From Gentiana macrophylla (lineage: Eukaryota; Streptophyta; Magnoliopsida; Gentianales; Gentianaceae), in the NCBI GenBank assembly GCA_026214975.1, contig CM047808.1, forward strand, positions 56,632,583 through 56,696,582: a stretch of 64,000 nt of DNA, given 5' to 3'. A model generated the notes under the pieces. It made no database searches and was not told the origin of the DNA. It worked only from the letters and a program-made list of their open reading frames with translations. Position 1 is the stretch's first letter. Each line of letters opens with the position of its first letter. Positions 33,394 to 46,000 of the stretch are shown piece by piece. The position numbers were made by a program, and so were the translations under genes.

Positions 33394-33716
33394 CAGGGCT
33401 ACCGCAAAGCCGGTGGTTCCTCCTTCCGGAATGACAGTAGTTCCCTTATTCCATGTGAAACAGTTCAACACCTTTTTGGGCATAGGTAGAACAATATATT
33501 TTCCACCAAAAGGTCCAAAACCATAACGACTAAATACATATACAACAAGACATATTGAATGGTGTCAATTATCGACGGTAATACGACCAAATGATTGATC
33601 AAATAGATAATACCAAAGAAAAAAGAATTATTCAGCCCCTGCAATTATTGGTTAATTTTCGTTGGTTAGGTAAGACAAAAGTGTAATTTAATGGGAAATT
33701 AAAACGAGCTGCTGAA
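33394..33716. other. Low-copy island segment, copy A
   Basis: The segment is not similar to any retrotransposon part in the window. It matches 38151-38244 plus 49125-49355 in unit B. A short plus frame reads ATAKPVVPPSGMTVVPLFHV. The minus strand has a possible exon after TTAATAATTGCAG-like splice sequence (see 49125-49758). I do not recognise a protein. It may be ancestral host sequence. Confidence 0.4.
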
Positions 33717-34228
33717 GCTAGACCGGCCTTTTTCTCTCTCTAAAACTCTCAACCAGAAGCTCTCTATTTTTCTAAAAACAATTAAATTTCTTGGATCATT
33801 GTGATGTAAAAATAATAATAAGGCAACCCTTTCTTATATTGGGAGGTGGCGCCCAATGCCTCTAAACTGATTAGGATGGGCTTCCTAGAAGATAGATGAA
33901 AGAGAAAAAAAAATATTTTCCTATTAAAATAAGGAAAATCATTTTGATTGATTGATTTATTTTATTATAATATCTTATAATAAATAAAAATAAGATACTG
34001 TCAATATCTTATATTAAACATCTTTATCTTATTACCATAATTCTATTTTCCAAAACTCAATTAATATCCAGTATTAATATTATGGTAATCTTATTAATTA
34101 AATTGTACAATCCATGTGTATCTAATACACTTGTGTTTTACGCCCTTTTATGCAAAATATTGGCATCCGAAATATTCTTTAATTAATATAATTAATACAT
34201 TGTATTTAACTTATTCATAATAAATAAA

Positions 34229-34626
34229 TGGGGGAATAAGGGAGAATGACAGAAATATTTCATCAATTGAGTAGAAGGACAGTCTTTTGAAACTTTTGCA
34301 TATAGGACAAAACTATTTATCCACTGTCGAAATTCACTTGTGATCGAAATTCATTGTTTAAATTCACTGCCGAAATTCACTGTCGAAATTCACTAATTTG
34401 CAAAATTCATCGTCGAAATTCACTGATTTTCGGGATTCACTGTCGAAATTCACAGTCGAAATTCACTAATTTTGGGATTCACTGGGGAGATTCACTGATT
34501 TTCGGGATTCATTGTTTGTCATTCTCGCTATAAAAATTATGCAGTTGTCCTTCTCCCTATAAAAAATATGTAGCTGTCATGTTACTTAAAAATATTCCAG
34601 ATTGTGTCCTTATCCCTAATTTCCCA
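34229..34626 (+). mobile_element. MITE copy 1 (about 398 bp), 9-bp target duplication
   Basis: Ends are TGGGGGAATAAGGGAGAA and, inverted, TGGGAAATTAGGGATAAGG. It is flanked by TAAATAAA(T) on both sides, and unit A has the empty site AATAAATAAATACC. The middle is an irregular tandem array of a 14-20 bp word around ATTCACTGTCGAA. There is no coding sequence. Terminal repeats of this type with 9-bp duplications suggest a Mutator-like non-autonomous element. Confidence 0.75.
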
Positions 34627-35570
34627 TAAATAAATACCACCATATTAATTTACCACTATAACCTTTATTGTATTGAGATAAAACTTTCCTTATTTGGTTA
34701 TCAACTATAACCGCATTTTAATCCGACTCGATGTTCTTATGTGTGTGACCCGATAGGCTTCCGAATATGTTGGCCGTAGACACAAAGTGCAAATTACGAA
34801 AATGCCATTCATACTTAACGATCACGGGATAATGTCTAGCAACACACCGTGACCACCAATCATCGGAAGAGTAAAAAAAAATGACTACTACCTTTCTTGT
34901 GAAGTACAGTTACTATGTAAAGAGAATCCTATTGCTGTAATAATATCCATATAATCGGAGCTTGAGTGTCAGTATATTGTCGATCATATCTTATAATCTG
35001 AATAGGATGCTCTCTTGGAATAACACATTTACTCCCACTTTGCAAAGATTCTCGAGAGCTAGACATTCCTTATAAGAAGGCGATTTCAAATATTCACTCC
35101 CAATCATAGGATATGGGATTCCCGGACGAACAAACATGTATTATACGCATGCTTCAATATCAGTCCCAAGCACTACCGCATGATCGCCCCGTGGCTAGGG
35201 GAAATCTCAATAGTGTCAAAGCATTACGATCCACACCGTGATTCTATGAAGACTCCGGTCTCAGTATAATTACACAACTGCCACATACTGCGACACTTAA
35301 TGTAAGTGGGCCAGTCTAACGTACGCATTCTTTAATACACATCCACATACAGTCCAAGTGTCTCTACACTTCGATAGACGAGATCTATTCCTATCTTCAA
35401 TAAGATAGAAGACATCCAATACGTGCAAGTCTAATCATACTATCAATGTCCCATTTGACAGTATATACGACTAGAGACATTTAAGCATCAAACTTATTAA
35501 ACTGATTAGAGATCTCAACAACCAGAATCACTATCATGATTTCTCTATTACAGTTTGATACTAGGGACAT

Positions 35571-35573
<3 letters not shown>

Positions 35574-35625
<52 letters not shown>
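35574..35625. repeat. (TA)26 microsatellite
   Basis: An uninterrupted TA run. The homologous site in unit A (17200-17215) has about eight repeats. Confidence 0.95.
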
Positions 35626-35628
<3 letters not shown>

Positions 35629-35786
35629 TCAGTAACACGAAGATAAACAATATATAATAACAAAAAGTGCTTTTATTAATAATAATATAGTTATTACATT
35701 AACTAAAATAGACTGTAAATGACCCGACCTGGGCGGATCCGATCCAACCCGATTGGGTTTAGGACACCATTTCAACAGGAACTAAC

Positions 35787-37400
35787 TGTAATAGTGAAAA
35801 GCTAAAAGATGTCTAGAATATAATTATATATTATTTATTAGAGTATGATTATTGTATAGGTTAAGTCAAACAGGCATTGTAATAGAATAAGTTTTAGTGG
35901 AGTCTAAGGATCTTGCTGAAATCTAATCGAGAAAGGCTTGCTGAGGGAGCAAACTCAGCTGACTTAATCAAGTGCTGAAAACTGAAGGGGTGGGGGGGAC
36001 AAACTCAGTTATGAAGGCTAAGGGATCAAACTCAGTTTTGAAGACTGAAGGCTGAGAGAACAAACTCAATTTTTGAAGACTAAGCCGAGACTGTAAACTT
36101 AGAATTCAGGAAAGTCTGTGATGACATGAATTGACGTTTGAGATCTTTTATTGAAGGTTTATGATTCACAAGGACAATGTAATATTAGTTATTTTTATGT
36201 GATAAATAGGTGTACTTTGATCTCACAAACTTAAGATCATTTGAATAAAAAGCATCTTAGTTTTGAAGAAGAGTAAAACCGAATTAATGCTCAAACTCAG
36301 TTGACAGCTGAAAAACTCAAGATCAACACAACTGAATCATAAGTCAGCTAATCAGTTCAACTCAAGGATAATTGGAACGTTGAAGAGAAGTAATCTTATT
36401 GGTTGATAGTCTGACATGTCAGAACAGATACTAACAGTCTGACAAGACTATGATAAAATTCCATTTGACCGTTGAGGATTTCGAAAATTTGAATGTTGGA
36501 TTTCACCTACAAATAGAGGACTTAGCTACAAGGATCAAACACACAAGTTACACATGAAGGACCTTTGCTACAATTGTGCTACCAAGTTATTTGCTAAGTC
36601 ATCATCATCATCATCATTTGAGCTTGAATTGCAAGATCCATAAAATCTTCCAAGTGTTTTAGAATTTCAAGACTTATCAATACTCAACACTTGGAGAATA
36701 CTCAAAGTCTGAAACACTTTCTTGATTCAACCCAACTTTGATTTAATCAAAGGTTTTGGACTGTGAAGCATCCGGTCTAGGGTGTCAAGGACAGTTGATT
36801 GCAGTCCAGGTGACTATGTGTGGTGGAGCTGGTGAAGAGGCAATTCAACCCTTCAAGGACCAGTGAAGCATTTGGAGAGCAGCAATCCTACCTATTGTTC
36901 AAGTGTTTAGATTGTGAAGCTAGGGATTTGTCAAGGACAATCAAGTAGGATTTTTTTGTAACCGTTACCTCAAAGAGACTAGTGGAATTTTACCTTCTAC
37001 ATCACATGGAAAAAGTGACTGACATGATTACATCACCCGGAACCACAATAAAAATTGTGTTTTTATTTGTGCATTTACTTTAAGCAATTTATATTACGCA
37101 CTTTACGTAATGCAATTTCAATTTACATTTTTACTTATCTCAGCAATCAAACTCTTGCAAGAAAAATGCTTGAACTCACCCAAGCACTCAGCTGAAGTTA
37201 ACAAAACTCAGCTCAACATATTTTCAATAGAACAACATAACTTAATGGTTAATTAATTAATTCCGTTGCATTTAACTCAGTTGTTGAAAAAGTTAGCAGA
37301 CCTTTTCTCAGCTCAGTTATCTTGACTCCATAAAAAGTTTTAAGTGACAAGTTTACTCACCCCCTCTAAACTTGTCCAAAGCCTTTACAAGGGACCAACA
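35787..37400 (+). repeat. SIRE-like copia LTR, copy B
   Basis: It runs from TGTAATAGTGAAAAGC to AGGGACCAACA and matches copy A (17377-18979). The following ATTTTTATCGGAGTAG is a decayed primer site. Words such as CTCAGTTTTGAAG here read CTCGCTTTGAAG in copy A. Confidence 0.8.
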
Positions 37401-37514
37401 ATTTTTATCGGAGTAGTGTTCTTTTACAGAGTTCTGTTCTGAGTAGATTCTCTTGTTGTTCTTGTTGAAAAGTCTAGAAAACTTTTCCTGAGTTCAGTTT
37501 TCAAGTACTGCGTC

Positions 37515-38150
37515 ATGGACAACAATCAATATGCAAGCAGATTGCTTACGTGTACCATGGATAGATTTGAGGAACTTGTGGATGTACTAAGCGAAAGGAT
37601 CACTAGAGATATCTCACATGCAGACCGTCAATAGTGTGCAAACAGGAGTTCCCAAGCCCATGGGTGACTGGAATGTTGAAGATCGAAAAAGAGCACATCA
37701 GAGTTATTTCAGTGAAGCAACTGAGTCAAGTTGTCAAGGACTGATATTTCATATTGTGAAGATGAGGGTTCAGTCATTGACAATCAATCATTATTGTAAT
37801 GGTGTAAAAAAGACATTAGTGAATTCCTCCTGTATCATAGAAGAACAGAGGACTAAAAGATTGCACCACCCTAACCTTTCACTTTTTGTATTTTACTTTC
37901 CTACGCTTTATATTCGTAGTATTTATTTTCAGCTGCATAGTATAACTCACATGAACTTGTTTACTCTAAGTAACTTATTTGAATTTGAGAAACACTTTTA
38001 TAACAGACTTCTTAGGCTGCATAGAACTCAGGTGAAATCAGTTAAACTATTTCAAGTTAAGTTAACAAGTTCATTCAACCCCCCAACCCTGCCCCCCCTC
38101 CTCCTCCTCCTCCCCTCTCAACTTGTTCAAGGTTTTTCATGTGAGCAACA
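37515..38150 (+). pseudogene. SIRE-like gag start fused to LTR remnant, copy B
   Basis: ATG at 37515 opens MDNNQYASRLLTCTMDRF. A stop follows near 37630, and the frame from 37618 reads TGVPKPMGDWNVEDRKRA. At about 37697 gag joins LTR sequence as in copy A, ending GTGAGCAACA at 38150. The 218-codon frame 37618-38274 crosses gag, LTR remnant, island and the Tekay LTR, so it is a chance reading frame and not a gene. Confidence 0.65.
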
Positions 38151-38244
38151 CAGAGCTACCGCAAAGCCGGTGGTTCCTCCTTCCGGAATGACAGTAGTTC
38201 CCTTATTCCATGTGAAACAGTTCAACACCTTTTTGGGCATAGGT
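38151..38244. other. Island segment, copy B, left part
   Basis: It matches 33394-33483 (CTACCGCAAAGCCGGTGG onward) and is interrupted by the Tekay-like insertion. It continues at 49125. Confidence 0.75.
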
Positions 38245-38369
38245 TGTAACATCCCGACTTTTCAGAAAGGGTAAATTAGTAATTGGTCATACCCACGACG
38301 ACTTAATTATTATTTATCCTATTTGTTTAATTAAAAGGATTTAGTTATTTAATTAATGATTTTAATTAA

Positions 38370-38769
38370 TGGAAAATTAGGGATAAGGACACAATCTGGA
38401 ATATTTTTAAGTAACAGGACAACTACATATTTTTTATAGGGAGAAGGACAACTGCATAATTTTTATAGTGAGAAGGAAAAACAGTGAATCCCGAAAATCA
38501 GTGAATCTTCCTAGTGAATCCCAAAATCAGTGAATTTCGACAAAGAATTTTGACAATGAATCCCAAAATCGTTGAATCTCGACAATGAATTTTGAAAATT
38601 AGTGAATTTCGACAAAGTGAATTTCGGCAGTGAATTTAAACAAAGTGAATTTCGACACAAGTGAATTTCGATAAATGAATAAATAGTTTTGTCCTTTATG
38701 CAAAAGTTTCAAAAAACTGTCCTTCTACTCAATTGATGAAATATTTCTGTCCTTCTCCCTCATTCCCCC
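38370..38769 (-). mobile_element. MITE copy 2 (400 bp), TSD TTTAATTAA
   Basis: It is the inverse-oriented copy of 34229-34626, with ends TGGAAAATTAGGGATAAGG and CTCCCTCATTCCCCC. TTTAATTAA flanks it at 38361-38369 and 38770-38778. The 3' LTR (GATTTTAATTAAATGGC) is the empty site, so it inserted after the Tekay-like element. The inner AGTGAATTTCGACA repeats differ in number from copy 1. Confidence 0.85.
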
Positions 38770-39566
38770 TTTAATTAAATGGCTATAAAAAGAAATAAAT
38801 CCCCAAATTTTATTCATTGTGTGGGACGCATAATTCAGAAAAAAAAAAGAAAGAAGATGGAACGGCATGGAGAAGAAGCAACACAGAAGAAGAAAACGAA
38901 ATAAAAGGAAGAACCGTGTGATCAATCCGTTCATCTGATCAAGATGCCGCAGGAGAGAAAAGTGATTAGCGCGAGGAGACGCAACTTTGGAAAACAACAT
39001 CTCTCAATTTCGTAAGTTTTCGGTTTAACCCTAGTTTTCGGTATTCGTAGAGTTCGATTCTTGAAAAATTCATATCTTTTAATCCGTAGCTCTGTTTCGC
39101 AGCCGTGAGTAGTCGAAACGATCGTCTTGAAGCATAGATTAATCTAAAAATAGTTTCATGGCAGTAAGACCAGGTAATATTCTGTTTTTCAGGCTCTTTC
39201 AGTTTCGGTTTTCAGCAAGAAATATGATTTTAGGGTTTCTTGTTGATCACATAGGTTTTGGGGTTGAGGATCAACAATTGTTGCAGTTGCTGGGTGTTTT
39301 GCTGTTGGTGTTGCAGGCAATTAAGGTAAGAGGCTCTTCCTATGATTCCAATTATCTTTTATAAGGTTTAGATCAAGTTTTAAGGTGTTTAAGATGTTTT
39401 AATGCTAGGAAGATGTGTTTTTCGTTGATCAAGGATCATAGGTGTTCTTGGAATGGTTAGATATGTTTATTTATGTTTTACTATGTCTAAATTGCTATTA
39501 TTTTTGGGTTAGAAACTGATTTGGATCGAACTTGAAGATTTTAGGGTTCTAGTCGAACCCAGGTGG

Positions 39567-39772
39567 ACGAGCGTCTGGCCTCTTTGGACGGGCGTCTGCC
39601 TTGGTCACATTTCGGACGGGCGTCTGGTTTCTCTGGACGGGCGTCTGAGGTGTTATACATTCAGGTTGTAGCTGTCTTAGGGTGGACGAGTGTCTGGGGA
39701 AAGTGGACGGGCGTCCAGTTTTGGATGGGCGTCCAGTAGGTTCCAGACGGGCGTCCATGTCTTTAAACGGGC
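39567..39772 (+). repeat. ACG-NN-CGT inverted repeats in the Tekay-like LTR
   Basis: About nine sites occur, e.g. ACGAGCGT 39567-39574 and ACGGGCGT 39588-39595, with the matching cluster in the 3' LTR at about 47683-47890. Here the cluster lies about 780 bp downstream of the nearest TATA-like box, unlike in the Athila-type LTRs. Confidence 0.6.
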
Positions 39773-40190
39773 GTTTGGGTGTTGTTCAGCCTTTTAAGTA
39801 CGTTTTATCACTTATAAACCTTTAAACGTGATATGTTAACACTGTATAAACTGGAACAAGCCTGAATTGAGCTTATGATTTGTTCAGTTAAAACACCTAA
39901 TGTACTCTTAAAGGGAGTTGAAGTTCGGATCCGTCGGAAGAGCATGATAGGCTTGTGCTTTGATGAGTTAGTATTCATCAATGTCTGTGTAATTGCTAGG
40001 ACTTGTCCGTGTCTAGTGGTCTAGGAAGAGAGTAGTTTGTGTGAGGGAGATTATTTGAAAACACTTAGGTGGCTAGTTAATCACCCTAATAATCAACGTA
40101 CTTGACTAGTAAAAGATTAAACAACATGTCTCTCTTGGCTAGGCACCAGGCTAAATCGCGATGCATGTGCTACCTTTGAAGGTGAAGGAA

Positions 40191-40362
40191 CTCTGTAGGT
40201 CAAAAAACCCCTAAGTACGGAGGGACTCCCCGAGGTGTGCGTGCTATCGGAGTCTACCTTTTCTAGACTTCGTGGATATTGGTGTGATCCACTAATATGT
40301 TGCAAAAGATTGTCCCTGAGGTGGAAGAACTCCGTGAGGTCATAATGACCCTAAGCACGGAG
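40191..40362 (+). repeat. Two related stem-loops in the Tekay-like LTR
   Basis: CTCTGTA (40191-40197) can pair with TACGGAG (40216-40222), and CTCCGTG (40330-40336) with CACGGAG (40356-40362). The second also has an inner GGTCA / TGACC. Both are set in the shared frame GGAACTC..CTAAG..GGGACTC. The last stem pair changes from A-T to G-C between units. Confidence 0.4.
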
Positions 40363-41003
40363 GGACTCTCTAAGGTGGATCGCGCGCGTAGTGCCCTTTG
40401 AGTGCGGTTGTAACACAGATAAGCTAAGTAGTAACGTTTAGTCAATTCATGTTGATGGACATGAAATGAACCCTAGATTGAGTCAGTCATACATAAACAA
40501 CTACACGATTAAATATCTTTTCTTTATAAATCTTAATTGTTGTCGTAGCTTCTCACTTTTACTAAGTACTATGTACTTACCTCCTTTGCATTTTCTTTTG
40601 TATGCATTATGGGGTGAGAAGACGAACAGGTTGACCAAGTGTAGATGACGACTTTTGAAGACATTGAAGTCTTGACGAACTTTTAGTTTATTTCTTTGTA
40701 AAGGTTGTTCTAGACTAGTTGTATTCTTTTACTTAGACTTGTTGTACATTTACTTTTAAGATCTCGTATTTTGTAAGTCTTTGGGTTTTTCGTCGTTGTA
40801 ATTTAACTATCCATCTTTAGTATGGTTAATATCTGTTCATAGTAGCTTTTATGTTTTTACCCGAGTCTTTTTAGCTTCCGTTTGCTTTTATTTGATACGA
40901 CGACGTAGAGGCTTGCGTATAATATTAGACTTATTTAATGCTATACGCGCCGAACGTTTTCTTTCCGGGAAAAGGGCTCGGTATCCGGGAGCGGGAGTTA
41001 CAG

Positions 41004-41015
41004 TTGGTATCAGAG
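41004..41015 (+). other. Primer-binding site of the Tekay-like element (tRNA-iMet)
   Basis: TTGGTATCAGAG stands one base after the 5' LTR, the usual initiator tRNA-Met primer site of chromoviruses. Confidence 0.88.
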
Positions 41016-41183
41016 AGAAGCGTCATTTCTGTTCTAGGCATCTCTTCCTCTAAGATAAGAATCCTTTAGACCTTTTAGAACTTGAGCTTGGTGGTAATCC
41101 TCGTAAGACTAAGAATCCTTAGACCGTGATCCAGTTATCAGGACCTAGTGAGGAGTCTTCTGAGACGAAGGTTAGGTTGAGTT

Positions 41184-43029
41184 TGTTAGTAATATCATCC
41201 GCAACGGAAGCGATTTAAGGATCTAGATCTACAAATCACACGTAATAAAATAACTAGATCTACATCTACAAGGGGGTTGTAGAACATACCTCTTGGATCT
41301 CAAAATCCAAGTTGAAGAACCGCAATGGAAAGAACGAAGATGTGAAGAGCACCACGATCTTCCGTTACGTGTGATCCAAGCAACTCACGGTGGAAGGAAA
41401 TCCTCGCCTCGAATCCTTCCGATATGCTACCCGAAAAATCTCCAAGATTTCCCAATATCCCTTGGTCGAAAATTCTTCCTCCTCTCTAAGAGGTGGAACT
41501 CGAAAATATTGTGTGTTAAAAGGCTTGGGAGAACTCTCTTTATATAGGAGAGTAAAACTTAACCTCCAAGGATTAAATAATTAAGAGATAATTATTACAT
41601 TAATCCTTTTCCAAATAAAAGATAAATATAATATTTATCCCAAACAAATTAGGATAAATAAATATATTATCCAATATTCCATGATTTATCATTTAACAAA
41701 TAAAAGATAAATCACACATTAAATAATTATCCAAGAAAACAAATTCCTTAATAATTAAATAATATAACATGCACACCTTTTCCTTCAAATTCAAAGTCCA
41801 CGCATATTTGACCAATTTGGGTCAAAATTGGTCAACACACCAATTCGGGCCAAGTCCACGAAAAATGTCTTTTCCATGTATTTAATTATTTAGTCCAACT
41901 AAACAATTAATTCAAATATCGTTTTAATAAAGTCCAACAAGAACTAAATTAATATTATTAGGATTCGACGTCCGAGAATAGCTATGCTATATTAGGAGGC
42001 ACGTCGGGGACCATGGACTAATAATCAATGCTCCAATAAATCAAATAAATAATTATCTTACGAATGTAATAATTATATTTGATAAATCAATCACAGAATA
42101 TGCCACCATAATCCCGTGATCGCACTCCTCCGATTATGAGATTACATTTATCTCCTCACGAGAATAATAATAAGCGTCCCATTGATATAATCATTACATA
42201 TGGATTAATCCTCCATAGATCGCTTCATTCTAAATCGGGAAGTTACCGTTAACCCTTTTAGAACCTCTTATCCTTATTTACCATTAACCCCTAGTGATCA
42301 ATTAATTCATACAACTCACCGGTAGCTAATCGGTGTAATATGAACTCCATGGATCGATCGGTTTCTAGGATTAACAAATAAGGGAATCGTCTATCTACTT
42401 CCGTAAAATGGAAGGAATGGATTCCGTGATCTGTGATAACACGTACTACTCACTCAATCCAAAGACAATGCCAAGATGGGGTAATTCGGACCACAGACTC
42501 GGTGTAATCCTTAACCGTCAAGTCAAACTTCATAATGATTCAAGCGGCTTGGATCGTGATCACCTCAGATTAAGATATATCCATAAATATGATCATCCAT
42601 TGATTCGATAAGAATTCTCGATTACGGAATTATATCGTGAACTCTAATCAAATCGGTCCAGCCCTATATGATATATCTATCATATACAAATGCCCCATTA
42701 GGTTCTCTTAACCGAAAGTCCGGATAAGACAATCACACCTATTGTGTTATGGGCGCATTAATAGCACGTTAAAGGAGAGACCCGATACTCTCGATTAACT
42801 TCACTACGGGCTAATTGTATTTTAAGTACATCTTCACTAACTCAATCCTCCCGTGTATATCCCATACACTAAGTTAAGTGATTACATAAACGATATACTT
42901 AGGGTTTTCTGTAGTGTAAATACTATTGTCACATCGGTGATTATGAGAATAATAAATATGAATAATAATATCATTTCATTTATTAAATAAAACAATTACA
43001 AAATTGTCTTTCGGGCATCACACCTAACA
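41184..43029 (-). mobile_element. Solo LTR of Angela-like copia element, TSD GAGTT
   Basis: On the minus strand it opens TGTTAGGTGTGATGCCCG and ends GATGATATTACTAACA, 1846 bp. GAGTT flanks it at 41179-41183 and 43030-43034. A TATA box on the minus strand (TATATAAAG) lies at 41538-41546. It is the same family as the LTR at 644-7340 and more complete. There is no internal domain. Confidence 0.93.
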
Positions 43030-43034
43030 GAGTT

Positions 43035-46000
43035 CTCAGTTCACATCTTTCATGTGATCACCTCAGGTTTTGTTCCTTCTAGTATCCTTAGTAGAAACTC
43101 TTTCTTCTTTTGAAGCTCCAAACCGTAGCTTGTCACATAGGGTTAAGTGAAACCCCTTAAGTAAAGCTTTGGGATCGGAGTCTTATGCCTACACTTTAAA
43201 GTCGAGGTCCTCTTGGTTGATTTCCTTTTTCCTTACTTTCCCTATTGAAATCTCTTCACCTTCTCTACACATGAATATCTAAGTTTACTTTTATCTTGGC
43301 CTAACTTTGTAGAGAATGATATTTGATTCACTTTCTACAAGTCCCCACTTTCTCTTTCACTATCACTTGGTTGAGTTCATCAACATTCTTTGACCTTTGC
43401 TTTGCTTGAGTTGGTTCTACACGAACTCCATGTGTAACTCTATTATTTCCAAGTACTCCTCAGTCGTTTCAACTCATAGTGTTAAAGGTCTCTTACTTTG
43501 GCACATACTTTTCATTGTCCTCGTGTTTGGACTTACCCAACATGAGTGAATGCTTTTGTTCCCATGTTTTCCCTTTAACATAAGACTGTCTTCCCCTACT
43601 CCAAAAATTCTGCAAATTTTCAGCAAAGTATATTACTGTCTTATCTACAATTTCTCTTTTTACATCAACTCGTCAATCATTATGGATTGTTCAGAAAATT
43701 CATGTTTATACAGGACACTCTGTCCAGAAAATCTGCAGCAGCACCTTCACTTCTTCTTCTGTTTTGAACAGGTTAAACATCTTCAAATGACCTGAATTTT
43801 TGATATATTGCAGACAACAATTTTATCTACAGCTTCTATTTTGGAATTAAGTTCAGATTCTTTTTCGTTTGATCTCGATTTGCAATTCAACACAGTGTTT
43901 ATTAATCTCAAAATTCTGGCAGCTTGTGCAATCGTCAGAAATAACTGTTTTTGACCAACTTACTTTCATTCAAAAATTCTAATATTTTTATATCACCTGG
44001 AAAACTCTGGTATCTAAATCTTTTCTCTTTAGATTGTTCTCAAATTCTTCTTCGTTTGTTCTGTACAAATTGATGATGTCTGACCCAGAGTAAAAACCTT
44101 ACACAGCAACCAAAAAGGAATTTTCACCTCTTTGACTTAGAGTTTGGGCTAAGAGGGTAGTAAGTTACGACTGTTATGTTTAGGAGTTCCCCGAAGTTTG
44201 ATCTCTTCCTGAGTTAAACCTTTTAGTAGGATGCTTATAAAGCTAACGTTATAGTTTTTTTTGCAGTGTTAAACGAGAACCAAGATGCTATCCTCCAACA
44301 TGCCATGCTTGATGTTAAGACCCTTTTCGTGCTCTTTTGTAGTTATACTTTTTCTGGTAATTTGTTTCTCATGTAATCCTTCACTTGATATCTTTAAACT
44401 CAACAAATCCTCTCGGCTTGTTGTCATGAATTACCTCAGAAACATATCGCATTAAGCCCTTCTTCTAAACAAGTTCTTACCTTCTCACTTTTCCAAATCA
44501 CGAAACAAACTCTCTTCAAAGTTCTAAATTGTCGCACTCCCATCATTCATGCAAATTCAAAGTTTGTTTGAACCTTTTAATGTCGAACATTCTTTTACTT
44601 GTGTTTATTCTCCCCTCCCCTCCTAAGGGTAGTGTCGATATTGTTACTATTTCACCTAATGCTGCCTGTTCCTTTAAGGTATGCATATCTTCTTTTGCTG
44701 GTCAATTTTTAAGCCTATCATGGCATTCTTTTCCAGTTACTTATCTTTAACCTTCTATCAATTTTTGCTAAACTAGTTTCAAGCAGAAGGCAAAATTTTT
44801 CAAGATGCCTTCCGAACTTATTTAGCCAATCGACGTTTGAGTTCCTAAACTTTTGATCTCCATTTCAGGTTATTGTACCTTGTACGCTTCAGTTTTAAAT
44901 CTCTTTCGGGCCATTTAGAGCCATGAACCGCCATATACATCATTTTGACTTCCCACTTTCTGTTTGGCGTTTCTATTCCAATTTTGTTACACCGGTTGAA
45001 AGTCTATTTTATTTTAACTTTGAGCATTTATTCCTTGGCAATGTACTATTCCTCTCGAGTAGTGCAACCTTGAACCTTTTATTTGAATCGTCAATGATCG
45101 TTAAACTTCCTTTGAAGGTTTGAAATAATTCTTTGAAATCAAACCTTATTCGACAATTTTTTTTAGTATCGTTTCCCCTTCATTCAAAATCTTGTTTGAC
45201 GCTTATTTATTCAAACTTTTGGTGTTCCCTTACAATTTCTTGGGAAAAAATTCTATTTCTTTTAAATCTCGTAATAACCTCTCATTGACTATTGCAAACT
45301 TGGACACTTCTTGACTAGTGTTTATCTTATTCTGAGACCTTTTGGTGTACTCGTTTTGTCTCCATGGCTCCTTCATGATGAAATTCTTGCTCTCTTTTGA
45401 TTTCTATCTTTCTATTCCTTCGTGCTCGACCTTGCACCTTTACTCGCTTTTCCGTTGTGTGATGTTTCCTTTACGAACTCATGTGAATCAAGATTTTTCT
45501 AGTCCGCTAACATCCATCTTTGTTAACCAAATGATTAACAATCAAGGTCACTTTCTTAATGTTCTCAAGCTCGGTGTTCTCTTTTCATACATTGAGAATA
45601 TCTTCAAGTCCATCTGGTGATGTTTCCTTTAACGTCTCCACTTTCTAAAGGTTTATACGAAATCCTATTACCATCCTTTCAAGTTGCCTCTAAAGTATTT
45701 GTAGACCACCGTATCTTGCAGAATTCCACTCTCTTAAAAGAACTTCATCTCAAGGGTGTTCTTTGTTGTCCTTCTAGTGGCCAACTTTTGTTATGATACT
45801 GAGGCCTCTTTCTTCATTCCGAACCAACTTCAACTTTCTCCGACGCGATTTTTCTTGTTTTGCTTGTAACCCAAGCAACCTTTCTTATTTCAAGTGCATT
45901 GTACCCTTCTTGGCTTACCTAGTTGACATACCACCCTGGTACTCAACTTGTTACTTTTCAACTTCTTTTACTTTCCAAGTTAACCCTAATTGACACGAGG
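43035..46000. other. Tekay-like element interior, noncoding
   Basis: About 3 kb of pyrimidine-rich sequence without any domain I recognise on either strand. Open frames here are short and of biased composition. It probably replaced or decayed from gag-pol. Nothing else is seen. Confidence 0.45.

Larger units (their letters stand above)
15756..33716 (+). repeat. Tandem duplication, unit A
   Basis: The unit comprises minus copia LTR, SIRE-like LTR and gag start, LTR remnant and island segment, about 4.3 kb once the later insertion 19204-32851 is removed. It is followed directly by unit B. The join at 33716/33717 (GAGCTGCTGAAG then CTAGACCGGCC) runs the end of the unit into its own beginning. 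The left edge of unit A reads CCGGCTGCTAGACCGG, so the repeated GCTG at the breakpoints may be microhomology. Confidence 0.8.
33717..35777 (-). repeat. Copia LTR in minus orientation, copy B
   Basis: It matches 15756-17367 and on the minus strand opens TGTTGAAATGGTGTCCTAA. It contains the MITE at 34229-34626, absent from copy A, and an expanded AT repeat. Scattered substitutions against copy A show that the duplication is not very recent. Confidence 0.65.
38245..41002 (+). repeat. 5' LTR of the Tekay-like element
   Basis: It is interrupted by MITE copy 2. A TATA-like TATAAAAAG lies near 38784, and ACG-NN-CGT sites at 39567-39772. It ends CCGGGAGCGGGAGTTACA, like the solo LTR at 51897, whereas the last 40 bases of the 3' LTR are very different. 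Confidence 0.9.

Noticed and set aside
35481..35663. Minus-strand frame with an Ile-Tyr repeat
   Set aside because: It is a translation of the TA microsatellite.
37618..38274. 218-codon open frame
   Set aside because: It runs through gag, an LTR remnant, an island and the start of the Tekay LTR, so it is a chance composite of separate insertions.
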